Positions 23,247 to 33,800 of a DNA stretch of 64,000 nucleotides are shown here, piece by piece (position 1 is the first letter of the stretch; each line of letters opens with the position of its first letter). This stretch comes from Marasmius tenuissimus (lineage: Eukaryota; Basidiomycota; Agaricomycetes; Agaricales; Marasmiaceae), in NCBI GenBank assembly GCA_029532415.1, contig JAQOTA010000001.1, positions 62,001 to 126,000 of the forward strand. The letters run 5' to 3'. Made by a program: the position numbers and the translations under genes. Under the pieces are notes generated by a model, which was not told where the DNA came from, made no database searches, and saw only the letters and a program-made list of their open reading frames with translations.

Positions 23247-24547
23247 GGCACCAGAATCAAGGAGCCAACCCTGTGCGTTATTCACACTATTCTTTCCCTT
23301 ACATTGAGTATACCCCAGAAAGTGGGAACTGATTGCGTGACCAAGTGATTCCAGATCACTACAACTACCTCGCAAACTACTGATACCAACTAATTGTGAG
23401 CATCACTGTAGGTTTGCATCAGTTTGGGAAAGCAGGTCAAGATAAGGAACTTGCATGTCATCGTGGAACGATCCAAGAGAGACATCATCCAGGATGTCCT
23501 CAACTCCTGCAGCTTCGGCAATGTTGTTGTCAACATCATTACCAAATAGAGAAGTCATATCGTTGATACCATTGTCAGATCCCCAGTCCATCTCTACATC
23601 GTCATCAGGATCACTGCTGCGAGCACGTTTAGAAGAAGTAGAAGAAGGACATCCGGCTCCTTCATCTTCTGAATCGTCCTCCAGAACTCACTTGGACGAG
23701 GAACCAGGTTTCGAGATACAATCCTGGAGTGAACCATCGGCGGCAGACATGACAATCTGTTCAAATGGTTTGAGATGCCGTGCCGTCTTGGGGACACCAA
23801 GTATGTCAGCAAGTGAACGCGCTTCACGTACATCATCAAATACTGACTCAGATGGCTTGAAGCCGGTGAAGGACTGCATGGCAGCCGGATTCTTCTTGAC
23901 AGCGGGAGCAATGGTGCTGTCACAAGATCTATTCCAGTGACCAGTGAAGTGCCCTGGGGGCGGTGATCCCCTAGCACGGCTAGGAGGGGCGCTGGTGATC
24001 TCGGCACGCAAGGAGTTGTTGACTGCATTCAACACAATTTGTTCCCTGCAGCCAGTGATCGAGGAGTAAGGACGGACAGGAGGAGGGGAAGTGATGACGG
24101 ATGCGTAAGACGCAAGATGGGAGTGACCATGAGACCGATTGTTACTGCTGTTACCGCCGGCATTGCCAGGACCCTGATGCTGGTTGATACCACCACGGGT
24201 ACCACACTGCTGCTGCTTCTTCTTCTTGCCCTTGTTCTGGTTCAAAGATTGGTGTTGCTGCTGCTGTGGTGGGCGAGTGTTGGTCTGCTGCTGATACCCG
24301 CGCTGCTGACATTGCTGCTGCGGGCGTTGCTGCTGACCAAACGATAGTTCACGATTACCAGCACGCTTCACTGCAGAGAGGCAGTTGGCGAGCTGTGGGT
24401 TCTGGCACTCATATTCAACCATGATCGCATCATGGACTTTGGTGACGGTAATGTGATCTTCATCCTCGGGATCCCTAACATAGTCGTGAAGGGATTTGGA
24501 TGAGGTGGCGTCCCATTTGGGAGGAATAGCGGCAATGAGCAAGAGGG
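23247..24547 (-). pseudogene. gag part of the outer copia element, truncated
   Basis: On the minus strand this continues the outer element beyond the insertion, from the protease-proximal region back through the acidic and Gln-rich part of gag. The main open segment is 24557-23688. Two TGA codons (at 23688 and just below 23403) stand where the inserted copy has CGA and CGC. It differs from the inserted copy at roughly one base in ten to twenty, unlike the neighbouring pol half. Similarity to gag stops at 24547, about 75 residues into the domain. Confidence 0.8.
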
Positions 24548-24577
24548 ACGGATTCACTCTGTACTGATATAGGTAGG

Positions 24578-24790
24578 GAACTTAAGCGAAAATTGAGTAG
24601 GGAATAAATAGCTTTGAGAGAAGAAGCCAGACTTGAGCAAACATAAAGTATGGACTTGAGCGAAGAGGAAAATGAACTTGAGTGAAGGAAAATGTGGACT
24701 TGAGCAAATGATAAAGAGACTCAAGAGTATGAACATGAGTAAAAGGAAGTATGAACTTGAGCGAAGAACGTGGGCAAGAAATTGCTCAAG
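24578..24790 (+). repeat. left subterminal ACTTGAG cluster
   Basis: Perfect ACTTGAG copies start at 24631, 24654, 24676, 24698 and 24755. The first four are 22-23 bp apart, and degenerate copies (AACTTAAGCGAA, ACATGAGTAAA) lie between and around them. Possible transposase-binding sites. Confidence 0.6.
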
Positions 24791-24816
24791 GTGAGTGTAT
24801 ATGTGATTCAAAAACT

Positions 24817-27800
24817 GGGCTACATGTTCCTCCGCCTAATATCTCGCCCCGATACTTTCTCCTCATTGCCTTTGTTGCCTGTGTGCTTGTGTTTCTGAGC
24901 CGGTAAATGAATAATCCCTGACCTGGATGAAGCCGCCCTGGGAATCTCTGACCCCAACAAAGCTGCCTTGGAGTTCGTCTTGGAGTTCCTGGGAGCACAA
25001 ATTGCAGACGTCAAAGACTGCAATACAACAGCACTTTGATGCTTCGGGCTCGCCGAACGCATATCTGTTGGAGGCAGAGGCAGTGGAGGCACCTCTGTGG
25101 TTTGGCTGCAGGTTCTCCAGGAAGAACGTGGCTGTGAAGCCACAGAGGTGGCCAAGGAAGGATGCTTCCGCATGCAGCGTTTTGACCCTGAGGTACCCTG
25201 GTAGAAGAAACAAAATGTCAGCATCATGTTGTTCAAATGCCGCACGAGAGGCTCACCCCATCCCCATGGTCGTTACCATGGATGTTGTCATTGCTGTCGT
25301 GGGCATTGACAGTCGTGTTGGTATTGACGGGGTTGGTGAAGGTGACAGCTGCACCAGTGCTGGCTATGCCGTTGTTGATGAAGTCCACAGGGTTGGCCCA
25401 ATTGTTGTCAACCATCTCAACGTCGGCATCGGCACTGGCGGCTTGGGCGTTGGTATTACTATTGGCACTGGCAGCTTTGACGTAACCGTTGATGCTGCCG
25501 TTGGTGCTGTTGTGAACAGCGTTGGCATCACCGTCTATTCTGCCATTGGTGCTGGTGTTGTGACCGACTGTGGTGCTCATGCCGTCGGTACTATCATCAG
25601 TACTGTTCCTCATCACCTGTGTAAGTGATCAGTCACCCACAATCATAGGTAAAGTCAACTGGATAGAGGATATACCACATTAGAGGCACCCTCATCCTCA
25701 CTGGGTGAAGACTACAGGGAGATATGTCAGTTGTTTGCATATGGAGATCGGGGAGAAGAGGGTGAATACCTGATTGTGTCCCTGCCCTCGGTTCTCCTCG
25801 AGAGGGTGGAACACCGGCTCTGATTTTGACTCCAACTCCAACTCCGATGACTCTGAATCTGAGTCCGAGTTCATATCCGAATCTGAGGATTCCTCCTGAA
25901 TTCCTTTCCATTCCTCTTCAACTACCTTTTCGCAGCTCGTTCCACTAGCACCAACCAGTTCCTCTTCCTCTGATTCATCCTCTGCTTTGGCCGCACTGGC
26001 CAAAACAGGTGGTGGATCGGGAGACAATTTGTCAACAGGGCGGAAAGCGAAGACCTCTCCCTCAATGCCAAACTTCGCCGCGAAGTGACAATGAGCTTCC
26101 AGACCTCAGCCGTATCTATCTCTTGGGGGATTTTTATGCCAGTTGGAAGACAGCTCTCATTGTAGAACTCGCTGGGCAACGCACTGAGGTCCGCGTAACA
26201 AACCCGGCCAATACGACCACTTCTGGCTATGAGTAATGAGGTCAGTCAGGCCCATTCATGAATAGTGCATGCCACTTACTCCAATGAGTTTGGTACCAGT
26301 CTGAGAGGATCTCACATGTGTTTGCTGATGAGAGTTCCTCAGTGACGTGCACGAAGCGAGGCTTCTTGTTGTCGTCAGTCGGGAAGGTCGTCTTCAGAGT
26401 GAAGGTATTGAGGTCTAAGGTGAGATTAGATTGCGAGCAACGCATTGTATTGAACGGCTTACCACGTTGCTTCAAGATTTTGAGAAGATTCTCATGAAGC
26501 TGATTAAACACAAGCTCAGCAGCGGGCACAATCTCGCTATCCGGCACTGTTTGATTCGGGCTTGACCACTTGTTGATCCTATCGAAAAAAGACAATTAGT
26601 TGAGGCCAATAAATCCACGAGATGCCAACGTACATGAACGCATCCGTGCTTGGAATGCCATTGATAACCTCTTCCTTATCAAAACAAAAGAGAACCGCAA
26701 CACCTCCTTGTCCCAGGAGGCCAGATTGTAAACAAGACTGAATGATAGCCCGGAGCCCTGCCATGAACCCGCGCTGGTTTCTAGATGAACTATCTGTGAG
26801 CAATCTACTCCCTGTGAGATAGTAAGGTGACTTACTCGAGTGTTGGAATGCTTTGAGAGGCTACCTCGTCCCAATGATCCTGATACTTTGCATCCAAACC
26901 ATCCCATAGCTTGGATAGTGCGCCCTCTTCGTCGATATCCTCGTCCTCAAGCATCGTGTGCTCAAGTAGCTCAGGATGAGCGTCTGCATAGGCGTCTCTT
27001 CCGGTTTGCTCAGTGAGCAATCCATTCATGATTTTGTTGAAAAAGGCGACGAGTGCTCTCAACTGTATCTCCTTCGCAGGCGAAGTCTTCCCCGTCAGCG
27101 ATGGAACCTGGGCTGCCAAAGACTGCTGTTCCTTCAAGGCCGCCGCTATCCTCAATTTCGTTCAACAATTCTCAAACCATCTTGTAAGTGACTGCGAGTG
27201 AATGTGAGTGAAGGACATAGCTGAGCACGGCCACAAAAAACATACTTTTTCCACCGCTGAGCAGTTTGACCCTCCGGTTGAGTGAAGTCCTTCATTTTGA
27301 TGAGTTCATCATAAAGCTCTCTTGCAACCTGCACCCTGCCTCCCTCTGCAGCTGCGTAGTGAGGGTACTTCGACATGAGGATTTGTTTCTGGGCTTTTGA
27401 GAAGCTGTATTCCGTGTCCTAGACGATGGAGGGTGTTAGCTTCAGATCTGCAATAGTTATGAACAAAAGACATACTCCTAGCCGACCAGGCGCCTCACCA
27501 TCCTCATCCTCATCCTCATCCTCAACACCTTCATCTTCGCTATCCTTGAGCTTGATGTCTTTGTTGTCGTTGTCCTCGCCAGGCTTGACGTCTTCCTCAC
27601 CATCCCCGTTATCGCCAGTGTTGGCTTCATCGTCTGAGCCGATGAATCCAGTCGTATGATTGGGAGCCGGTGACGAGCTGCTGGAGCTGGCTGTCCTTGA
27701 CTGGGACGTGACTCTGGGCTGAGTGATGGTATGCTGACTGGCAGCCTTGGGTACTCATGACTGGGACCTTCCAGTGGGCAGAATGACAGTACGCCAACTA

Positions 27801-28045
27801 CTGGTCTCGGCTGTTTGTGAACAGGACTTGTTGGTGGGCAGAGAGACGGTGCGGTGGCCACTAACCCCAGCTGTTCGTGGATGGGACTTGGTAGTGGGCA
27901 GAGGGACAGTCCGTCAACTACCAGCCTTGGCTGCTGGTGACTTGATAGTGGCAGTTTGTTTTCGAACAACGGGAGATGGGGTCAAATTGTTGGTGTTGGC
28001 TGGTTGTGATTTGGGTACAGCGGCGAGCATAGCGGATTGGGGCAT
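24817..28045 (-). pseudogene. cargo gene 1: large acidic protein of unknown family, broken
   Basis: A minus-strand multi-exon gene can be followed from ATG 28045 to a stop at 24817. Several GT-AG introns are clear, for example one that starts GTACGTTGGC and ends TTTTTTCGATAG near 26585. The N-terminus is built of 20-residue repeats (LPTxKS..xRTV), then an acidic stretch (EDEDEDEDGEAPG). Next comes a conserved-looking segment, TEYSFSKAQKQILMSKYPHY, followed by QTAQRWKKWFEN. A central folded-looking region and a Ser/Glu/Asp-rich tail follow, with a basic C-terminus. I do not recognise the family. Breaks: TGA at 27914, 27755 and 27162, and a one-base loss near 26097 after AEVWK, beyond which the frame resumes as HCHFAAKFGIEGEVFAFRP. 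It lies next to the left subterminal repeats. Confidence 0.55.
27721..27960 (-). repeat. four copies of a 60-bp in-frame tandem repeat
   Basis: The block GTGGGCAGARNGACRGT recurs exactly every 60 bp (27774, 27834, 27894), preceded by a more diverged copy that starts near 27721. On the minus strand each unit encodes about 20 residues around LPTxKS and WRTV. Because 60 is divisible by three, the repeat expands without changing frame. Confidence 0.8.
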
Positions 28046-28447
28046 GCAGAGCAACGGTTGTGGTGAGATTCAGAGTGAAGGAAGGGGTTTAAGTATGGGA
28101 TGGGGAGAAGCAATGAAGGATGTCACTTGCTCTGAGATCTCGGCAGGGTTTCGCATATTGCGACTCATCGGTCTGTGGTCCCTTACAGGCCCCCATCCCT
28201 TACAACACACAACAACGTGAAATGGGGAAACCGATGGTGTATAACAAGAATAAAAATTGCGGTTGTATTTCTCTAAATATTCTAAACTAGCGTGAATAGA
28301 TCCGTTTCCAGCCGAGTAGGCGGTGTCCTGAAAGTCTCGTTCAGAATGGTTCGAAGACATGCAAATGGAACCCATACTTACCAAGGCATAGACTGCTACG
28401 AGGAATCAAAAAATATCGTAATGTCTTGAACCCAGTCCTCTGGTAGG

Positions 28448-28866
28448 TCATTGACATTGTTGAACAGGCTGGGGCTTGCCATTGCTCGGTAGGTTGAAGT
28501 ATTCTCTCCGGCCAATGTAACCCCATTCGAACGAGGAGCCCTCAATCTTCAGTACTTCTAGCTGAGGTCTCTCTGCAATCCTGGCCTTGAAGAGTGAGCG
28601 CCGGTAGTCAGAAAGACGGGCCCTCAAGGGTAGGTTCCTGCACACGAGAGTTGTCTTGCGTCCGCACTGTTGAAATGTCATTAGTTTGTGGGCTTCAGCA
28701 TTGAAAAGCCATACTCACCGCATGATAGAAAATAGGAAACTGTTTGCAAGCTCGTAGATTTGGCGAAAAGAATCTTTCTATTTCAGTGACTGAAAAGAAG
28801 TCAGTCAGGTGTCACTGAAATGGGTCCACAACGATCTCCTTTCGCCTTGGGCGATGTATTCTGGTC
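28448..28866 (-). CDS. cargo gene 2: hypothetical, 3' exons only
   Basis: Two minus-strand exons join in phase: one ends at 28719 (text FFSPNLRACKQFPIFYHA), and the second is 28666-28448 (CGRKTTLVCRNLPLRA ... FEWGYIGRREYFN). They are separated by a 50-bp GT-AG intron. Upstream the open text EYIAQGERRSLWTHF abuts the solo LTR at 28867, and an open frame continues in the same phase on its far side because LTR plus duplication is 372 bp. The LTR may therefore sit inside this gene. No family recognised and no start found. Confidence 0.4.
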
Positions 28867-29233
28867 TGTCAGCAATCACCAGTTCTGACCTGGTGACACA
28901 TCGCACTAAGCTTTCAGATGAGAGGGAACGAGGCAAAGATAAGAGAACTCTATACTGGTGAGGAATAAACCAGCTCAAGACTGGGGAATACATGCAGAGT
29001 ATCTACTTCTTATATACTACTTGGAGGACTGCGGCATGTGTCTACAGTGAGGTATGACATTGTGAAACAGTATCTGAAACAGGACCGACATGTGTCTACA
29101 GCATGTGGGTCCCTTCATGTATCTACCATGTGTCCATATGATAAGATACGAGTCATGTAAGAGATAAGATATAGATAAGATGGAAAATGATAAGATAAGG
29201 AGAAAAGATAAGATAGGAGGGAAATTCATGACA
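28867..29233 (-). repeat. solo LTR, family 3
   Basis: 367 bp, TGTCAGCAATC...AATTCATGACA with TG/CA ends. The target duplication TGGTC is at 28862-28866 and 29234-29238. Copies of the same LTR lie at 57964-58339 and 62466-62844. No internal region of this family is present in the window. Confidence 0.88.
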
Positions 29234-29238
29234 TGGTC

Positions 29239-29658
29239 CTGATCGTGTGATAGAAGAAGTCAGTGATTCGTTGTTGGAATGGGTCTGAGAGGCGACTTGG
29301 TGGCATCGATAGAGGGAAGAGGTTGAGATGCAATGTGTGATGCTGGAATGGACATACGCAATATATGTGATTCTGTAAGTTTCCTGAATGGAATCAGGAA
29401 ACACACATAACATAGAGACGGAGCATAAAGCGGTGGTGAGGAAAATTGGTGGTGGTGGTTCACATACAAGCCTGGGTGGGCTCAGGGTTTCAGGATTCGT
29501 GGTACATTGTTCTCCTGACAAATCAAATTTGCCGGATTAGCCCTCTCGGCATTTTGCATGTGCATCAATATGCGCGTCAAGAACATTGTTTCCTCAGACT
29601 ACTTATTGTACATGTATGTAGAAAACAAGATTGGCATAGCGAGAATTAGCACAAGCAC
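29239..29658. other. no clear gene
   Basis: Open minus-strand text runs through here (29521-29239) and might be the 5' part of cargo gene 2, but it lacks any recognisable motif. Confidence 0.3.
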
Positions 29659-30294
29659 TTATCTACGGCGGGGAAGAACGGGCGGAAAACCAAGAAAATT
29701 GTAGTAAGTCTGTATGTAGAATTGTACCCAAGACTTCTCCCACAAAAATCCATTGGCTGCCATCTGTAAGATATTCGGATTGTTTCCGCAATTCCAAACC
29801 TTGGGCTTTTCCCCAGGCCAAGACTCCATGATCCGCCAGAAAGCCTTCAATGCAGGAAATCGAACCACCCAAATATCGGAAGCAATATGGGCTTCATTTT
29901 TGGTGGTCACCACTTTGAATGGGTCATTGTAGGTACCAAATATTGCCTGTATCAATTGAAGGTGATGCTGGCGATGGTTTGCCTGCTCTAGGCGAGAAAT
30001 CACTTCAGACGCTGCAGGAGAAGAAATGGGGATAGTAAAATCCGCCAATTCATCCAGAGCCATGATCTGGTACCATTAATTCAGCATCGATACCTCATAG
30101 ACAAATTTTCAACCCTCGGCCATATCCAACTTTGCTTCGAGTGATGCGACTGGCTCGATACCTGGCATGTAGTGGTTGAATAGGTTACGAAGCCAACCGG
30201 TCGCCTCTTGGTGCCATTTGGCCTGCTTTTCCTTGGGGAGGTCCGTCTTCGTATAGAGTCTGTGAGACCGTGCACTCAGAAATTTTCTCCATAC
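29659..30294 (-). pseudogene. cargo gene 3, 3' part beyond the copia insertion
   Basis: Read on the minus strand from the target duplication, the frame of the 5' part (38539-38534, Ala-Gly) continues as VWRKFLSARSHRLYTKTDL for about 60 codons to MPGIEPVASLEAKLDMAE. After an apparent 48-bp intron the frame is open from IMALDELADFTIPI to the stop at 29659. The protein ends NFLGFPPVLPRRR. Family unknown; see the 5' part. Confidence 0.6.
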
Positions 30295-30299
30295 GCCAG

Positions 30300-30817
30300 T
30301 GATGAGCCAGCATAGTTAAAGTGCACAGTGGGTATAACGAAGTAAACCTCACATGGGTAATACACAGAGTGTTCTTGTAGTCTTGAGATGCTTGAGAAGA
30401 GGTGATAATCAAGTAGATTGTCCTAAGGCTTAAGGCCTTTTGTCCAGTCTTTTATACATAAGTTTCTGGTACATGTAATGAGTATTACACTAACTGAAAC
30501 TACTACTAGAAGTAGGTATTCGGCCCTAAAGGCGTAAAAGACATTAGTACTGTGTAAGTACCTCTACCATGAATGGTAGTATGCTTGGTGAGCATAGTCG
30601 TGTTTGCCTCATGTATTGAAGGCTCTACTTATGCTATTGGATAACGACTGTCTATAGTGTCATATATGATGAAACTAGATGTACGTAGTAATGTACGTAG
30701 ACAGAGACGTAGTACTTGCATGAGAACGCAAGTGTTCTAGAGGCATAGCTCTATAAATAGTGTGACGCGTAAACAACACGTCAACAGTGTATCACATGAT
30801 TTCCATCATGTTCAACA
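30300..30817 (-). repeat. 3' LTR of family-2 copia element
   Basis: 518 bp with TG/CA ends; a TATA-like CTCTATAAATAG is near its right end. Five differences from the 5' LTR. Confidence 0.93.
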
Positions 30818-30830
30818 CTCCCCCTCACTA
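30818..30830 (-). other. polypurine tract of family-2 element
   Basis: Read on the minus strand, TAGTGAGGGGGAG lies immediately before the 3' LTR. Confidence 0.7.
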
Positions 30831-30852
30831 AGTTCATCATGCGATCATGGAA

Positions 30853-33800
30853 CTAGTGAGATGTTAATCCTAAAGATTGCCTGAACAATTCGAACTTTGT
30901 TCTGCCAAGATTCTTCGTAAGAAGATCAGCAGGTTGTTTAGCAGTTTCAACGAAATAGATTTGAGTCTTTCCGTGTTCCACTGCTTCCCTGATGAAGTGG
31001 TATTGATTGTCGATGTGCTTTGTTCTTTTATCAGTAGCTTCATTGCTGCTGAGAAAGATAGCGCCTTGGTTGTCGCTAACACATGGAACTGATCGAATAG
31101 GGAAGTTCAATTTGTTCAATAACGACTTCATCCAGCAAGCCTGATGTGTACAATCAGATAGAGCCATATACTCTGCTTCCGTGGATGATAATGCAACCGT
31201 TTTCTGTTTCTGAGAGACCCAGCAAACTGGTGCATTGGCAAGCTTTACAATATATCCAGTCTGTGATCGACGATCATCTTTATCAGTTGCCCAATCAAAA
31301 GCAGCAAAGGCAAGTAGTCCTTGGTTGGATCTACCATTGTAAATGAGTTCATACATTGCAGTGTGAACAAGGTATTTCACAATGTAAAGTGCCTTCTGAA
31401 GGTGTTCCTGATTAGGATTAGCTCCATACTGTGACATCTTGATTACAGCAAAGGATATGTCTGGTCTCGTTCCGAGAGCCAAGTAAAGTAATGATCCGAT
31501 AACCGATTGGAATCTATGCCTAATCTCGGGATTAACCTCCCCCTGGTTTTGCGTTGGGTTATAGCCTTCTGGCAAGGGCGTATATGCTGTTTTGGCGTTC
31601 AGAACTCCGAATTTACGAATTATCTTTTCAAGATAGTCTCGCTGATCAAGGAGCAGTCTGCGATTCTTCCGATCTCGAGTAATTCGCATTCGCAGAAATT
31701 CTGTTGGCTCGCCTAAATCTCGGCATTCCCAGATTTTCATGAATTCGCTTTTTAGTCTGTTGACAAGGTTGCGATCAGGACCCATAAATAAAGCATCGTC
31801 GACATAGACGACGGCAATGACCATATTGCCATTCTTGTTGAAGACATATACGCCAGCATCGGATAAGCATCGTTTGAATCCCAGACGTTTCATGAATTCA
31901 GTACATTGACGCCACCAGGCACGAGAAGCCTGTTTTAATCCGTACAATGCTTTGCGTAACCTCCAAACCTTGCTGGAGTCCGTAACGAAGCCTTCAGGTT
32001 GTTCCATGTAAATCTCCTCATCTAAGGCACCATAAAGAAAAGCTGTTTTAACGTCTAGCGCAGAGATCTCCCAATCTTCAAGCGCTGCTAGTGCCAATAG
32101 AAGTCGTACGGTTTTGAATCGTACTACAGGAGAGAACAACTCATTATAGTCTATCCCTTGTTTCTGCGAAAATCCTTTCGCAACAAGCCTTGCCTTCTTG
32201 CGGCTATCAGACTTGATATCAAATACCCAGCGGGATTTCACCGCTTTTCGGCCTTTGGGTAGTGTGACCACATCAAAGACGTTTCTATCCTTGAGTGATT
32301 GCAATTCCAGTCTGCATGCTGCTTCCCAAGATGGTCGTTCATCTTTAGGACGCTTCTGGACTTGTTTGTATGTCCATTCACGAACGTTATCATAACTACT
32401 GGCTTGAAAACCATATAGTTGATATCCATTATTCAGCAAGTAAACCAAGTAATTTTCTCCCCCTTGCTGAGCAAGATTGCTCATATCGTCATCCGTGTCC
32501 ATAGGAGCAGCTGGATCAGGAACCCTATTTGGTATTGTTTCAGGTTCATTTGTCGGATTAATCTGACTTTGCCAGCGTGCTTGAGATTCGATATCACGTT
32601 TGATTTCAGCAGGATGTCGATTTCCGTAAACATTAAACGGACGGTTGGGAGTTACTCTATTTCTTGGAGGGTTTCTTCTGACAGCTGCTGGTGGAGGAGC
32701 TCGTAAGTTCTCCCACTCATCATAGTCAGCTTGGCGAAATCCAAATGGATTCATCCATCCAGAAGAACCAGTAGACCGTGGATCCGGACCATACTGATTA
32801 GGATTGTGATCGGAGCCTTTTGGTGATCCGAATCCATCAGTATTTGGATGATTGCCGTTGTGCACATCATCGCTTTTATCATCCGGGATAGGATCCAAGG
32901 GAGGATCTCCCCCAGGCTGATGATCGTCATCATCTGATCCTGGTGGAGGTGAAGGATTAAAGAAATCATCATCATTGTGATGATCTTCATGGCCATCATA
33001 TGGGTACGTTGGAAAGGGTATAGACTGGACAGGTTTGTCGGTTTTATCAAACTCTATGGATCCGGGCACTTCTTTCTGACATTTAGGAAACCAGTTTTCA
33101 TTGAAAACTGCTTGTGGAGTAATGTATACAGAAGTGTTGGTTGTTCGAAAGAATCGATAAGCTTTTGATCCGCTCTCGTAACCAATGAAGATCATTGCTT
33201 CAGAGTGTGGAGCAAGCTTATTTTTACGTTTCGGTATGTATGCATATGCGCCACATCCGAACGTCCTGAAGTATGAAACATCAGGCTTCTTATTCTCAAA
33301 CAACTCAACTGGTATTTCCTCGAACGAATAGGAGTTCTATTGTAGATATGGACGGCTGTGAGAATTGCAAATTCCCACCAGTTTTCAGGCGCACAAGCCT
33401 GAAAGCGCATAGCTTCAGATTTTTCTCGTAGTGTACGATTAAATCTTTCTGCTTGTCCATTCTGTTCATGCACGTTGGGAGAACCTCTTTGTGGAAATAT
33501 TCCTAGAGAGTTATACCAGTCCCATTGTTCATTCGAAAAGAATTCTCCCCCTCGATCGAAATGCACACTTTTGACCTTTTTATTAGTCTGGCGCTCTACA
33601 AGAGCTAGCCAATTGCGCAATTTCTGATCTGTATCGCTCTTTTTACGAATTGGATATACCCATCTGTATGATGTTGCATCATCGAATAAGGTTAAAACAT
33701 ATTCGTTTTGATAGTAAGAGTGAGTTGGATATTCTATCAAATCACCGTGCATGAGCTCAAGAGGCTCCTTAGCTCATTTAGAGGATAAAGGGTACAATTT

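Noticed and set aside
24585..24790. Left ACTTGAG array as a telomere-like or CRISPR-like array
   Set aside because: Units are degenerate, spacing varies, there is no conserved spacer structure, and this is a eukaryotic context.
24927..25628. 233-codon plus-strand open frame rich in Val, Gly and Ile
   Set aside because: Antisense of the Asn/Ser-rich exons of cargo gene 1, where splice sites and composition support the minus strand.
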